64,000 nt of DNA. Origin: DATKOF01 sp035524795. Its GTDB lineage: Bacteria > Pseudomonadota > Gammaproteobacteria > Burkholderiales > SG8-41. The position numbers were made by a program, and so were the translations under genes. Under the pieces are notes generated by a model. That model was not told where the DNA came from. It was given only the letters and a program-made list of their open reading frames with translations, and searched no databases. Shown in pieces: positions 43,897-52,833 of this stretch. Each line of letters begins with the position of its first letter. Position 1 is the stretch's first letter. The stretch covers positions 27,804-91,803 of the forward strand of contig DATKOF010000034.1 of the NCBI GenBank assembly GCA_035524795.1. The letters run 5' to 3'.

Positions 43897-44423
43897 TTCA
43901 TCGTCTGCAGCAGCTTGACGCTGGTCTGGCGCAGCCGCTGCGACAGCAGCGTGACCAGCTTGACCAGGGTTTTGGCGCCGAGGCTCGGCTTTTCGAGGAT
44001 GATTTTGGCCATGTTGTCGCGCGTCAGCGTCGCAAAAACGGTTTCCTTGATTGCGATGCAGCTTGCGAAACGCGGCTCGCCGTCGATCATCGACATCTCG
44101 CCGAGCGTCATGCCGGGCAGCACCGACGCCATTTCCTGCTGCACGCCGAACGGATTTTTCTTCAGGATATCGACCTCGCCCTTGATCAGCAGCAACATGG
44201 AATCGCCGACATCGCCCTCGTGGATGATGGTCTGCCCGGGACGGGCGCGGTACACTTCCATGTAGTCGGCGAGCTGCTCGATATCCGCACGCGTGAATTC
44301 GGCGAAGAATGGCGAACGGCCGACCAGCGCGTGAATTTCCGAGGTGAAGCCGACGCCCGGGCCAAGATGCTCCATTTCAGCCAGCAGCAGCGCTTCGTGC
44401 GAAGAGATCGGCGCTTCGGCCAT
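43893..44423 (-). CDS. Cyclic-nucleotide-binding-domain protein without a DNA-binding domain
   Basis: A 176-residue protein with one CRP-type cNMP domain (residues about 38-150). The segments ARPGQTIIHEGDVGDSML, LIKGEVDILK and MTLGEMSMIDGEPRFAS match the beta-roll and phosphate-binding cassette, where the usual cAMP-contacting Arg is present in PRFAS. There is no helix-turn-helix. It may regulate a partner, perhaps in response to the cyclase encoded at 55527-56837. Its stop overlaps the btuF-like start as ATGA. Confidence 0.83.
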   Translation of the reverse strand: MAEAPISSHEALLLAEMEHLGPGVGFTSEIHALVGRSPFFAEFTRADIEQLADYMEVYRARPGQTIIHEGDVGDSMLLLIKGEVDILKKNPFGVQQEMASVLPGMTLGEMSMIDGEPRFASCIAIKETVFATLTRDNMAKIILEKPSLGAKTLVKLVTLLSQRLRQTSVKLLQTMK

Positions 44424-44427
44424 CGGA

Positions 44428-45501
44428 TTACCGTTCCTCGGCTTCCAGCAGCACGGCGCGCCGCCTGCGCGCCGCGTCGGCCAGCGTGTCGAGCAGCATG
44501 CGGCTGTCGTCCCAGCCGATGCAGGCATCGGTGATGCTCTGGCCGTAAACCAGCGGCTTGCCGGGCACCAGGTCCTGCCGTCCCGCGCGCAGGTGGCTTT
44601 CGACCATCACGCCGAAAATGCGCTCTTCGCCGGCGGCGACCTGCTGTGCGACGCCGCGCGCGACCTCGTTCTGACCCTGCGGGTCCTTGCTGCTGTTGGC
44701 ATGACTCAGATCGATCATCAGCCGCTGCGCAATCCCGGCCTGCGCCAGCGCCTGCGCCGCCGCCTCGACGCTCGCCGCGTCGTAATTCGGTGTCTTGCCG
44801 CCGCGCAGGATGATGTGACAGTCCTCGTTGCCGCTGGTGGCGACGATCGCCGAATGCCCTTCCTTGGTCACCGACAGGAAATGGTGCGGCACCTGTGCGG
44901 CGCGGATCGCATCGACCGCGATGCGAACGTTGCCGTCGGTGCCGTTCTTGAAGCCGACCGGGCACGACAGCCCCGACGCCAGCTCGCGGTGGATCTGGCT
45001 TTCGGTGGTGCGCGCGCCGATCGCGCCCCACGACACCAGGTCGGCAATGTACTGCGGCGTGATCATGTCGAGGAATTCGCAGCCGGCCGGCACGCCCATC
45101 TCGTTGATGTCGCGCAGCACGCCGCGCGCCACGCGCAGGCCCTTGTTGATGTTGAAGCTGCCGTCGAGATCGGGGTCGTTGATCAGTCCTTTCCAGCCGA
45201 CCGTGGTACGCGGTTTCTCGAAATAGACGCGCATCACGATCAACAGGTCGGCGCTCAGTCGTTCGGCCTCACGCTTCAGCCTGCCCGCGTACTCCTTCGC
45301 CGCGACGACGTCGTGGATCGAACACGGCCCGATCACCACCAGCAGCCGGTCGTCGCCACCGTGCAGAATACGGTGAATCGCCCGCCGCGTTTCGTATGTG
45401 ACCCGGGAGGTCGCTTCGGATATCGGAATCTCGTGCAGCACTTCGAGCGGCGGCACGAGCTCCTTGATGTCCCGAATGCGGATGTCGTCGGTGCGGTGCA
45501 T
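44428..45501 (-). CDS. aroG: 3-deoxy-7-phosphoheptulonate synthase (class I)
   Basis: First step of the shikimate pathway. The 357 residues show the PEP/metal-binding GPCSIHD, MRVYFEKPRTTVGWKGLINDP (only the EKPRTT part is diagnostic), SHANSSKDP and GQSITDACIGW. It is the AroFGH type. The ATG at 45501 is used; an upstream TTG at 45507 lacks a ribosome site. It lies at the head of a three-gene minus-strand unit with the cyclic-nucleotide-binding protein and the btuF-like gene. Confidence 0.96.
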   Translation of the reverse strand: MHRTDDIRIRDIKELVPPLEVLHEIPISEATSRVTYETRRAIHRILHGGDDRLLVVIGPCSIHDVVAAKEYAGRLKREAERLSADLLIVMRVYFEKPRTTVGWKGLINDPDLDGSFNINKGLRVARGVLRDINEMGVPAGCEFLDMITPQYIADLVSWGAIGARTTESQIHRELASGLSCPVGFKNGTDGNVRIAVDAIRAAQVPHHFLSVTKEGHSAIVATSGNEDCHIILRGGKTPNYDAASVEAAAQALAQAGIAQRLMIDLSHANSSKDPQGQNEVARGVAQQVAAGEERIFGVMVESHLRAGRQDLVPGKPLVYGQSITDACIGWDDSRMLLDTLADAARRRRAVLLEAEER

Positions 45502-45512
45502 AAACAATCAAT

Positions 45513-45535
45513 TTCTGAAAAATCAGAACATTATA
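45513..45535 (-). promoter_or_regulatory. aroG promoter -10 box and adjacent inverted repeat
   Basis: On the minus strand TATAAT (45535-45530) is a perfect -10 box. The start point should fall at about 45523, inside the inverted repeat TTCTGAaaaaTCAGAA (45513-45528). The repeat could be an operator for an aromatic-amino-acid repressor or a small leader hairpin. No -35 box of good quality is visible. Confidence 0.5.
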
Positions 45536-45573
45536 CCGGTTAAAAAGCCGAAATGCGGTGCGGGCCCGCCGGA

Positions 45574-46137
45574 TCAGACCAATCCGATATAGCGAACTTC
45601 GAGTACCTGGAGCTCCTCGGTTCCCGCCGGCGTCTTCAGCGTCACCGCATCGCCTGCTCTTGTCTTGTTGAGCGCGCGCGCGACCGGCGAAATCCAGCTG
45701 ATGCGCCCGCGCGCGGGATCGGTTTCGTCCTGGCCGACGATGCTGATGGTGCGCTCGACGCCGTTGCCGTCCGAGTAAGTGACGGTGGCGCCGAAAAATA
45801 CCCGGTCGAGCCCCGGCCGCGCCGGATCGATGATTTCGGCGATTTCGAGCCGTTTGGTCAGAAAACGGATGCGACGGTCGATCTCGCGCAGCCGCCGCTT
45901 GCCGTAGATATAGTCGGCGTTTTCCGAACGGTCGCCGTTGGCTGCCGCCCACGCGATGGTCTTCACCAGCGCCGGACGTTCCGTGTCGAGCAGCTGCTGA
46001 AGCTCGCTTTTGAGTCGCGCATGGCCAGCGGGTGTAATGTAGTTTTTTGCGCCGGCCGGCAACGGTGGCAATGCGCCTTCGTCATCAGCGGCAGCATGCA
46101 CCGCGTGGTCGCGTTCGATGTCCGTCAGCTTGCGCAT
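45574..46137 (-). CDS. greB: Transcription elongation factor GreB
   Basis: Rescues backtracked RNA polymerase by stimulating RNA cleavage. The 187 residues have an N-terminal coiled-coil with GDRSENADYIYGKRRLREIDRR, whose acidic tip (Asp, Glu) is intact, and a C-terminal FKBP-like domain ending ELQVLEVRYIG. An N-terminal extension of about 30 residues relative to enterobacterial GreB is seen. The ATG at 46137 is the only good start. Confidence 0.92.
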   Translation of the reverse strand: MRKLTDIERDHAVHAAADDEGALPPLPAGAKNYITPAGHARLKSELQQLLDTERPALVKTIAWAAANGDRSENADYIYGKRRLREIDRRIRFLTKRLEIAEIIDPARPGLDRVFFGATVTYSDGNGVERTISIVGQDETDPARGRISWISPVARALNKTRAGDAVTLKTPAGTEELQVLEVRYIGLV

Positions 46138-46150
46138 GTTTCGGGTTTCC

Positions 46151-46181
46151 CTGAATCCCGAATCCTTGATCCTGAATCCTG
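46151..46181. repeat. Short repeat CTGAATCC-type between tldD and greB
   Basis: A run of three near copies of the seven-base unit CTGAATC/GAATCCT, including GAATCCTTGATCCTG (46160-46174). The same 15 bases occur at 58215-58229 within the palindromic repeat before waaF. It lies in the 47-base gap between tldD and greB. Confidence 0.6.
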
Positions 46182-46184
46182 CCT

Positions 46185-47651
46185 TTAAGCCGTTCCCCCA
46201 ACAGTCAGGCCGTCGATGCGCAGCGTCGGCTGGCCGACGCCGACCGGCACACTCTGGCCGTCCTTGCCGCAGGTGCCGACGCCGGGGTCGAGCGCCATGT
46301 CGTTGCCGATCATCGACACGCGCGTCAGCACGTCGGGGCCGTTGCCGATCAGCGTCGCTCCCTTGACCGGGTAGGCGAGCTTGCCGTCCTCGATCATCCA
46401 CGCCTCCGACGCCGAAAACACGAACTTGCCGCTGGTGATGTCGACCTGTCCGCCTCCGAAATTGACCGCATAGAGGCCGTTTTTGACCGAAGCGATGATT
46501 TCATCGGGCCTTTTATCGCCGTTCAGCATGTAGGTGTTGGTCATCCGCGGCATCGGAATATGCGCGAACGACTCGCGCCGGCCGTTGCCGGTCGGCGCCA
46601 CGCCCATCAGTCGCGCGTTCAGCGCGTCCTGCATGTAACCTTTCAGCACGCCGTTCTCGATCAGCACCGTGCGCTGGGTCGGATTGCCCTCGTCGTCGAT
46701 GTTGAGCGAGCCGCGCCGCTGCGCCAGCGTGCCGTCGTCGACCACGGTGACGCCGGGCGCGGCGACGCGCTCGCCGATGCGGTCGCTGAACGCCGAGCTG
46801 CCCTTGCGGTTGAAATCGCCTTCGAGGCCGTGGCCGATCGCCTCGTGCAACAGCACGCCCGGCCAGCCCGGGCCGAGCACGACCGTCATGGTACCGGCCG
46901 GCGCCGGACGCGCTTCGAGATTGATCAGCGCCTGATCGACCGCCTTCCGCGCGTAGTCCTTCAGCACATCGTCGGTGAAGTACGCGTAGTCGAAACGCCC
47001 GCCGCCGCCGGCCGCCCCCTGTTCGCGGCGGCCGTTCTGCTCGACGATTACCTGCAAAGACAGCCGCACCAGCGGCCGCACATCGGCGGCGTTGACGCCA
47101 TCGCTGCGCGCGACCAGCACCACTTCGTATTCGGCGGCAAGACCGGCGATCACCTGCGTCACGCGCGGATCAAGCGCGCGCGCCATACGTTCGATTTTCT
47201 CCAGCAGTGCGACTTTCGCCGCGTCGTCGAGACTCGCCAGCGGATCGCGCGGCAGATACAGACCGCGGCCGGCCTCGACCCGCGAAACCGCGGCGGCGCC
47301 GGCAGAGCCCTGCACGGCGATCGCGCGCGTCGCCTGCGCCGCCGCGCTCAGCGCGTCGAAACTGATGTCGTCCGAATAGGCAAACGCAGTCTTCTCGCCA
47401 CTGACCGCGCGCACGCCGACGCCCTGATCGATATTGAAACTGCCCGACTTGACGATGCCTTCTTCCAGACTCCAGCCCTCGCTGCGGCTGTACTGGAAAT
47501 AGAGATCGGCGTAATCGACGCGGTGCGCGAGCAACTGGCCGAATACGCGATCGAGCGACCGCTCGTCAAGCGCATATGGCGCGAGCAGAATTTCCTGCGC
47601 CGTCGCAAATGGGACCTCGTCACGAACAGCTGAAGCCTTGAAAGTTTTCAT
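46185..47651 (-). CDS. tldD: Metalloprotease TldD
   Basis: Half of the TldD/TldE zinc protease, which processes microcin and CcdA-like peptides. The 488 residues contain the zinc motif HEAIGHGLEGD, the conserved GPGWPGVLLHEA before it, and C-terminal SASEAWMIEDGKLAYPVKGATLIG. The ATG at 47651 is chosen because the upstream frame overlaps the nitrilase gene. No tldE partner is in the window. Confidence 0.95.
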   Translation of the reverse strand: MKTFKASAVRDEVPFATAQEILLAPYALDERSLDRVFGQLLAHRVDYADLYFQYSRSEGWSLEEGIVKSGSFNIDQGVGVRAVSGEKTAFAYSDDISFDALSAAAQATRAIAVQGSAGAAAVSRVEAGRGLYLPRDPLASLDDAAKVALLEKIERMARALDPRVTQVIAGLAAEYEVVLVARSDGVNAADVRPLVRLSLQVIVEQNGRREQGAAGGGGRFDYAYFTDDVLKDYARKAVDQALINLEARPAPAGTMTVVLGPGWPGVLLHEAIGHGLEGDFNRKGSSAFSDRIGERVAAPGVTVVDDGTLAQRRGSLNIDDEGNPTQRTVLIENGVLKGYMQDALNARLMGVAPTGNGRRESFAHIPMPRMTNTYMLNGDKRPDEIIASVKNGLYAVNFGGGQVDITSGKFVFSASEAWMIEDGKLAYPVKGATLIGNGPDVLTRVSMIGNDMALDPGVGTCGKDGQSVPVGVGQPTLRIDGLTVGGTA

Positions 47652-47707
47652 CAGACGGTTGGACAGTAAAGATGGTAAATAATGCCGGCGGGTCGTAAAT
47701 TCAATCG

Positions 47708-48523
47708 TCAACAGCGGTGAATCGTGCGATGCGTGAGCGCCGGCAGGCTGTGGCGCAGGCGCTGAATATACTCCGGATGGATGTTTGCCGTCGCCACGCC
47801 CGATCCGCGCGGCAGGCGATCGAGCACCACCCCCCACGGATCGACGATCATGGTGTCGCCGTGTGTTTCGCGGCCGTTGACGTGATAACCGCCCTGCGCC
47901 GGCGCCAGCACGTAGGCGAGGTTCTCGATCGCGCGCGCGCGGATCAGCGTTTCCCAGTGCGCCTTGCCGGTGGTTTCGGTGAACGCCGACGGCACGACGA
48001 TGATGTCGACATCGCGCATCGCGCGGTACAGTTCGGGGAAGCGCAGGTCGTAGCAGATCGACAGCCCGAGGCGGCCGAACGGGGTATCCACCGTTTTCAC
48101 GGCGTCGCCGGGTTCGATCGTGCGTTGTTCGGAATAATTTTCGCCGCCCATTTCGAAGCGGAACAGATGGATCTTGTCATAGCGTGCGGCGAGTTTCCCC
48201 GCATCGTCGTAAACGAGGCAGCTGTTGCGCACCCTGCCGGGGTCGGCAGTCGCCAGCGGCACGCCGCCGCCGGTAAGCCAGATGCCGAGTTGCCGCGCGG
48301 TATCGGTCATGAACTGCTGGATCGGGCCGTCGCCCGGCACCTCACGCGCCGCGACCTTGTCGGTGTCCTTCATTCCCATGATCGCGAAATACTCGGGCAG
48401 CGCAACCAGTTTTGCGCCAAGCTCGGCGGCCATCACGATCAGCCGCCGCGCCTCGTTGAGATTGGCGGCGACGTTCGGCCCCGATGCCATCTGTACCGCG
48501 GCGATGCGCACCGGCGCGCTCAT
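47708..48523 (-). CDS. Carbon-nitrogen hydrolase (nitrilase superfamily, Nit1-like)
   Basis: Amidase-type enzyme of 271 residues. The catalytic triad is Glu44 (LPEYFA), Lys117 (YDKIHLF) and Cys157 (SICYDLRFPELYR). It resembles Nit1/YbeM-type amidases that act on deaminated glutathione or similar omega-amides. The ATG overlaps the stop of the small gene before it. It lies between yhdP and tldD, a common order. Confidence 0.9.
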   Translation of the reverse strand: MSAPVRIAAVQMASGPNVAANLNEARRLIVMAAELGAKLVALPEYFAIMGMKDTDKVAAREVPGDGPIQQFMTDTARQLGIWLTGGGVPLATADPGRVRNSCLVYDDAGKLAARYDKIHLFRFEMGGENYSEQRTIEPGDAVKTVDTPFGRLGLSICYDLRFPELYRAMRDVDIIVVPSAFTETTGKAHWETLIRARAIENLAYVLAPAQGGYHVNGRETHGDTMIVDPWGVVLDRLPRGSGVATANIHPEYIQRLRHSLPALTHRTIHRC

Positions 48524-48849
48524 TGCGCCACTTCGAGCGCCAGCGGCCGGCCCGGCGGCAGATCGTCGAGCAGACGCACACGCGCCGCATCCACCGCCAG
48601 CGCCATCAGCCAGACGCGCAGTTCCCCGGCCTGCAGCGCCGATTCCGGAGCAACCGCGTGATGGATCACCAATTGCGCGCCGGGTTGCGCAAGATAGCCC
48701 GCGACGGCCTGCGCAACCGCGGGTTGCTCGGAGACGGCGCGCGCGCTGCGCGGCCGGTCCCACAATTCGGGCCCGACGCTGAACATGTCGGCCGCCGGCG
48801 CGACGCCGGCGATGCTCCACAGCCACAGCAGCCACGCCGCGCGCCTCAC
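48520..48849 (-). CDS. Small secreted protein between yhdP and the nitrilase
   Basis: A 109-residue frame starting at GTG (48849), overlapping the yhdP stop as GTGA and ending in an ATGA overlap with the nitrilase gene. A signal peptide (WLWSIAGVAPAA) precedes a mature domain with no recognised family. Helical and strand segments alternate (QPAVAQAVAGYLAQPGAQL; AGELRVWLMALAVDAARVRLL is a probable amphipathic stretch). Overlaps on both sides strongly support that it is real. Confidence 0.72.
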   Translation of the reverse strand: MRRAAWLLWLWSIAGVAPAADMFSVGPELWDRPRSARAVSEQPAVAQAVAGYLAQPGAQLVIHHAVAPESALQAGELRVWLMALAVDAARVRLLDDLPPGRPLALEVAQ

Positions 48850-51800
48850 GGCGTTTTCTCCAGACCCTGCGCGTACGGCTCGATCTTCGCCACCTGCGGA
48901 TTGTTCCAGTTGCCACTGATGTTGTACTCGTAGGACGCCATCTGATCGAGCGGATCCTTGAGCAGCTTTTGCGCGACCCATGCCGCAACCCCCGCGATCG
49001 GGCCGCCGATCAGCGCACCGGCGACCGACACCGAATCCGAGACGCTGGGCGTTATCTTGACATGCAGATTCTGCGTTTCCTCCGTGAGATCGACGCTGCC
49101 GTTCATCACGATGCGCGCGGAAGGACTCTGGATGCGCAGGCTGTCGGTGCTGGCGAGGCCGCGGCTGATTTTCACCGCGCCGATGATCTCGTCGAACGCC
49201 AGCCCCTGGCTGAAGATGTCGCGGAAATCGAGCGTAATCCGCCGCGGCAGCGACTGCAGGCTGAGGATGCCGAGCAGCCGGCCGACGCCGGGATCGAGTT
49301 TGGTGAACTGCCCCTTCTTCGCATCGACGACCAGGTTGCCGGACATCGTCTTGTAGTCGATATTGTACGGCGCGCCGTCCCACGACAGCGCGCCGTCGAG
49401 CTGCGCGGTGCCGCGCTTGACGCCCTGCGGCTGCCCGAGCCGCAGCAGCAGTTTGCCGATGTCATTGACTTCGAGATGCACGTTGGCCTCGGTATGCGGA
49501 TGCGCAAGCCAGTCCTTCCACAGGCCGTCGATCTGCAGCGTCGCGTCGGGATTGGAAATATGCAATTTGTCGATGCGCCAGCCGTTCTGTTCCGGTGCCG
49601 CGAGCAATTCGAGCCTGCCGAGAGCCTTGTCGCCGAGGGTGAAATTTTCCGCGCTGAAATCGACCGTCGGCAGGTCGCTGGTCCCTCTGCTGGATGTCGC
49701 GGCGGCGGACGCGGTGTCGCCGCCGCGCCGCGCCGGAATCGTCAACTGCCTGAGGCGCGCCTGCAGACGCTTGCCCTCCGGCTGTGACCGCCAGCTCACA
49801 TCGCCCGCGATCTCCTGACCGTTGACGGTCGCGCGCAGTACGCCGCCCGGCGCCATGGCGCCGTTGATCGCAAAATCGTGGAACGCCCGCCCATGGACAT
49901 CGATGTTGCCGATCCGGAGATCGATCGCGGTGATATCCGGCAGCAGCATCCCGTCGCCGCCGTCTTCCAGCAGCCCCAGCCAGCCGTCGAAATCGAGGCT
50001 GGCGATGGCGCCATTTATCGTCAGGCCCCTGCGTGCCGGCATGCCGGTCGCGTTGCCGAAGGTGATGCTGCCGCGTTCAACCGTGAAACGGCCGCTGTCG
50101 TCGCGCCCGATCAACTGCGCCGATACGACATCGCCCAGCAGAAAGGTAATGCGCTCGCGCGGCATTTTCACGACATGGCGCTCGATCCTGAACGGCACGC
50201 TTTCAGCGCCGACTTTGGCCAGCGGCGCCGGCAATTCCGAAACCACTCCCTGCAATGTTGATTCAATCACCAGATCGACCTGCCGCCGGCTGTTCAGCAC
50301 GATATCGCCCTTCCAGTCCGTCGCGCCGTGCAGCAATTGCGCCCACGACGGCGCGCGTGGCGAACGCCGCAGATTTTCGAAGTCGGCGTGCCCGCGGGTC
50401 GTAATGCGGGTGGCCCCGTCGGCGCCGCTCACCACCGAGATCGTTGCCGGCCCGCCGAGAAAATTCACCGCGATGCCAGAGGCATGCATGCCGGATTCGG
50501 TGAACTCGAGGCGGCCGTTGACGTGCTCCAGCGGCGGTATCACGCCCTCTTCGACCAGACGGTTGTTGACGAACTGATAACCGCCGCTGATCCGCGCGTC
50601 GGAAGCATGGTCGAGCGGCATCATCATCTTCAGCAGCAGGCGACCGTTGCCTTCGGCCCGGATCTTTTCGGTGAAATACTTGACGGTATCGAGCGTGGGA
50701 CTGTTGGCGATGAAGGCGAGAAAATCGCTGGTCGGCCCTTCCGCCGCGCCGTCAATGCTCAACGTCCTGGGATGGACATCGAGATCGGGGATTTCGGCGC
50801 GCACCGGCCCCAGCCTGACGCCGAACATCGAGCCCTCGCGCGCTGCGACCTCCATTCGACGGCCGCTGAAAATCACGTCGCCGGAAATGTTCTCGATTTT
50901 CGGCCAGCCTTTCGCATAATCGAGCGTCAGGCCGGACGCCTTGATCGCGACGCGGAACAGCCCGTCCCCGTTGTCCGCGAACGGAAACCGGTCGAGATCG
51001 CCCTTCAACCGCAGCTGGACGTCCCTGGCCTCGCCGGCGAGAAACGCGCCGTCGAGCCAGTGCCGCGCCGACTCTGCGACCTGCAGCGGAATATAGCGCG
51101 TGATGCGCCGGGCATCGGCGCGCGTCAGGTTTCCCGACAGATCGATCGCGCCCTTGCCGACGGCGGCGGTGCGGTAGACGCCGTAGACGCTGCCGGCGAC
51201 GTCGGCATTGGCAAACGCAACGTTGTTGAGTTTGACGGTGTACTGGTCGCCGCTGCGATCCCATACCACGCGCGCCGTCAGCGATTCCAGGCTGAGGCTG
51301 TCGCTGAACACCAGCGGCAAATCGGCCGTCACGTTCTCGGCATCGAGATAAAGGGTGCCGCCGCTTTCGTTGCCGTCGATCCGGCCGCTGAGTCCCGCAA
51401 ATCCGGGCAGGCGGCCGACCGGGCGCAGACCGACCCCGGTAAAACTGCTCTTGATGCTGTACTGGCGCGGCTGCGGCCAGCTGCCGTCCCATTTGATCGC
51501 GACCTCGTTCAGTTTGCCGCGCGGCGCGTAGCCGGCGATTTCCCGGCGCAGGTCCTCATCGAGCGGCAGATAATCGGCAAGCGCCAGCAGCGACTCGACG
51601 CGGATTTCATTGGCACGCAGTTCGCCGCGTTCGAGTTTCGACCCGGAGGCGTGCTGATAGCGCAACAGGAAGTCCGTCGCCGGCAATACCACTCCGTCGC
51701 GAGTGGCAAGCGCAAGATGCGTGGTGGAAAATTCGAAGCCGTCGGGCAGCGACTGCCAGGCGAGCCGCCCTTTCAGGGACTGGAGATCGAGTTCCTTCAC

Positions 51801-52700
51801 GTCCGGCCCGAGGCGCGTCTGCACCTGCGACAACTCGAGATCAGCGGTAATGCCGGTCATCCGGCCATCGTCGAGATCCGCCCATACGCGCGCCGCGCCG
51901 ATGCCGCGCGGGAACGTCACCGGGAATGGCAGCCAGGTGCGCCACGCCGCAATGTCGACGTAATCGAGCCGCGCGAACAGCCGGCCGCTCCATTGCGCGA
52001 GATCGGTGACCGAGCCGCCGCGCAGGTCGCCGCGCACGTCGAGCGGCGCCGCAAGCGGCGCGGGCGGCGCCGCGCGCAGCCCGAAGCGGTGATGGCGTCC
52101 ATTGCTGTCGAGGCGGAAATAGACGTCTCTGAGCTCGAGCGGCGGCGCGCTGCGCTGATCGTCCTGCCAGCTGATCCGCGCGTCACGAATCACGATCCGG
52201 TCCTGGCGCAGCAGCCAGTCGGAGAAGCCGCCGCCGCCAGCCGCGTTGACTTCGATGCCGGCGACCGTGATCACGCCGTCACGGCTGCGCGCGATGTTCA
52301 GACTCGGCTGTTCGATCTCGATCGAATGCAACCGCGGCTCGAGGTAAAAAAACGACCACCACGACAGCGAGCTCTCGATCCGTTTGAAGACCAGCGCCGG
52401 ATGGTCGGTCTTGTCATAGACCGTGACGTCGCCGAGCGCCAGCGTCAGGCGCAGCCCGTCCCAGTAGCCCTCGATGCGTCCGATCGTAATGCGCTGGTGC
52501 GCCGCGGCGCTCAGGTCCTGGGCGACGGTTTCGCGGTAGTCGCCGATGCGCGGCAGCAGCCAGTACTGGACGCTGATGACGATAATCGCAAACACCACGC
52601 CGCCCAGCAGCACCAGCCACGTCGCGACGCGATACATCCACGACACGTGGAAGCGCAGCCACTTGATCAGAGATTCCGGCACCCGGCGCCCTAAAAACAA
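48846..52700 (-). CDS. yhdP: YhdP family AsmA-like phospholipid-transport protein
   Basis: A 1284-residue inner-membrane protein. It has one N-terminal transmembrane helix (VATWLVLLGGVVFAIIVI) and a long periplasmic repeat-rich beta-groove. The C-terminal domain carries GVAAWVAQKLLKDPLDQMASYEYNISGNWNNP, shown here only through its SYEYNISGNW element. Such proteins bridge the periplasm and help move phospholipids to the outer membrane with TamB and YdbH. Divergent from glnE. Confidence 0.93.
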   Translation of the reverse strand: MFLGRRVPESLIKWLRFHVSWMYRVATWLVLLGGVVFAIIVISVQYWLLPRIGDYRETVAQDLSAAAHQRITIGRIEGYWDGLRLTLALGDVTVYDKTDHPALVFKRIESSLSWWSFFYLEPRLHSIEIEQPSLNIARSRDGVITVAGIEVNAAGGGGFSDWLLRQDRIVIRDARISWQDDQRSAPPLELRDVYFRLDSNGRHHRFGLRAAPPAPLAAPLDVRGDLRGGSVTDLAQWSGRLFARLDYVDIAAWRTWLPFPVTFPRGIGAARVWADLDDGRMTGITADLELSQVQTRLGPDVKELDLQSLKGRLAWQSLPDGFEFSTTHLALATRDGVVLPATDFLLRYQHASGSKLERGELRANEIRVESLLALADYLPLDEDLRREIAGYAPRGKLNEVAIKWDGSWPQPRQYSIKSSFTGVGLRPVGRLPGFAGLSGRIDGNESGGTLYLDAENVTADLPLVFSDSLSLESLTARVVWDRSGDQYTVKLNNVAFANADVAGSVYGVYRTAAVGKGAIDLSGNLTRADARRITRYIPLQVAESARHWLDGAFLAGEARDVQLRLKGDLDRFPFADNGDGLFRVAIKASGLTLDYAKGWPKIENISGDVIFSGRRMEVAAREGSMFGVRLGPVRAEIPDLDVHPRTLSIDGAAEGPTSDFLAFIANSPTLDTVKYFTEKIRAEGNGRLLLKMMMPLDHASDARISGGYQFVNNRLVEEGVIPPLEHVNGRLEFTESGMHASGIAVNFLGGPATISVVSGADGATRITTRGHADFENLRRSPRAPSWAQLLHGATDWKGDIVLNSRRQVDLVIESTLQGVVSELPAPLAKVGAESVPFRIERHVVKMPRERITFLLGDVVSAQLIGRDDSGRFTVERGSITFGNATGMPARRGLTINGAIASLDFDGWLGLLEDGGDGMLLPDITAIDLRIGNIDVHGRAFHDFAINGAMAPGGVLRATVNGQEIAGDVSWRSQPEGKRLQARLRQLTIPARRGGDTASAAATSSRGTSDLPTVDFSAENFTLGDKALGRLELLAAPEQNGWRIDKLHISNPDATLQIDGLWKDWLAHPHTEANVHLEVNDIGKLLLRLGQPQGVKRGTAQLDGALSWDGAPYNIDYKTMSGNLVVDAKKGQFTKLDPGVGRLLGILSLQSLPRRITLDFRDIFSQGLAFDEIIGAVKISRGLASTDSLRIQSPSARIVMNGSVDLTEETQNLHVKITPSVSDSVSVAGALIGGPIAGVAAWVAQKLLKDPLDQMASYEYNISGNWNNPQVAKIEPYAQGLEKTP

Positions 52701-52721
52701 TAAGATACAATGGATTGTAGC

Positions 52722-52820
52722 TTAGAGTTCCTAATATAATGAAACGCGCGATGCGCTGGCACGATTCCGGGCGCGCGCGAAGCGAAACGCGCCGCTTGAC
52801 CATTCTGTCAGGAACTCTTA
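52722..52820. promoter_or_regulatory. yhdP-glnE intergenic region: -10 box and flanking inverted repeat
   Basis: A perfect -10 box TATAAT on the plus strand (52735-52740) should start a glnE message about 87 bases before its ATG. The inverted repeat TTAGAGTTCCT (52722-52732) and AGGAACTCTTA (52810-52820) brackets the promoter and leader, with one mismatch. Within it GAAACGCGC is repeated at 52741 and 52784. The -35 region is poor, suggesting activator dependence. Confidence 0.5.
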
Positions 52821-52833
52821 ACCAATCGCAAGC

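Noticed and set aside
50328..52694. 788-codon open frame antisense to yhdP
   Set aside because: Same shadow effect; composition is that of a reversed gene and no start signal is present.
52756..52772. CTGGCACG resembling a sigma-54 -24 element before glnE
   Set aside because: The -12 GC is missing at the required spacing (GG instead), so it does not meet the consensus.
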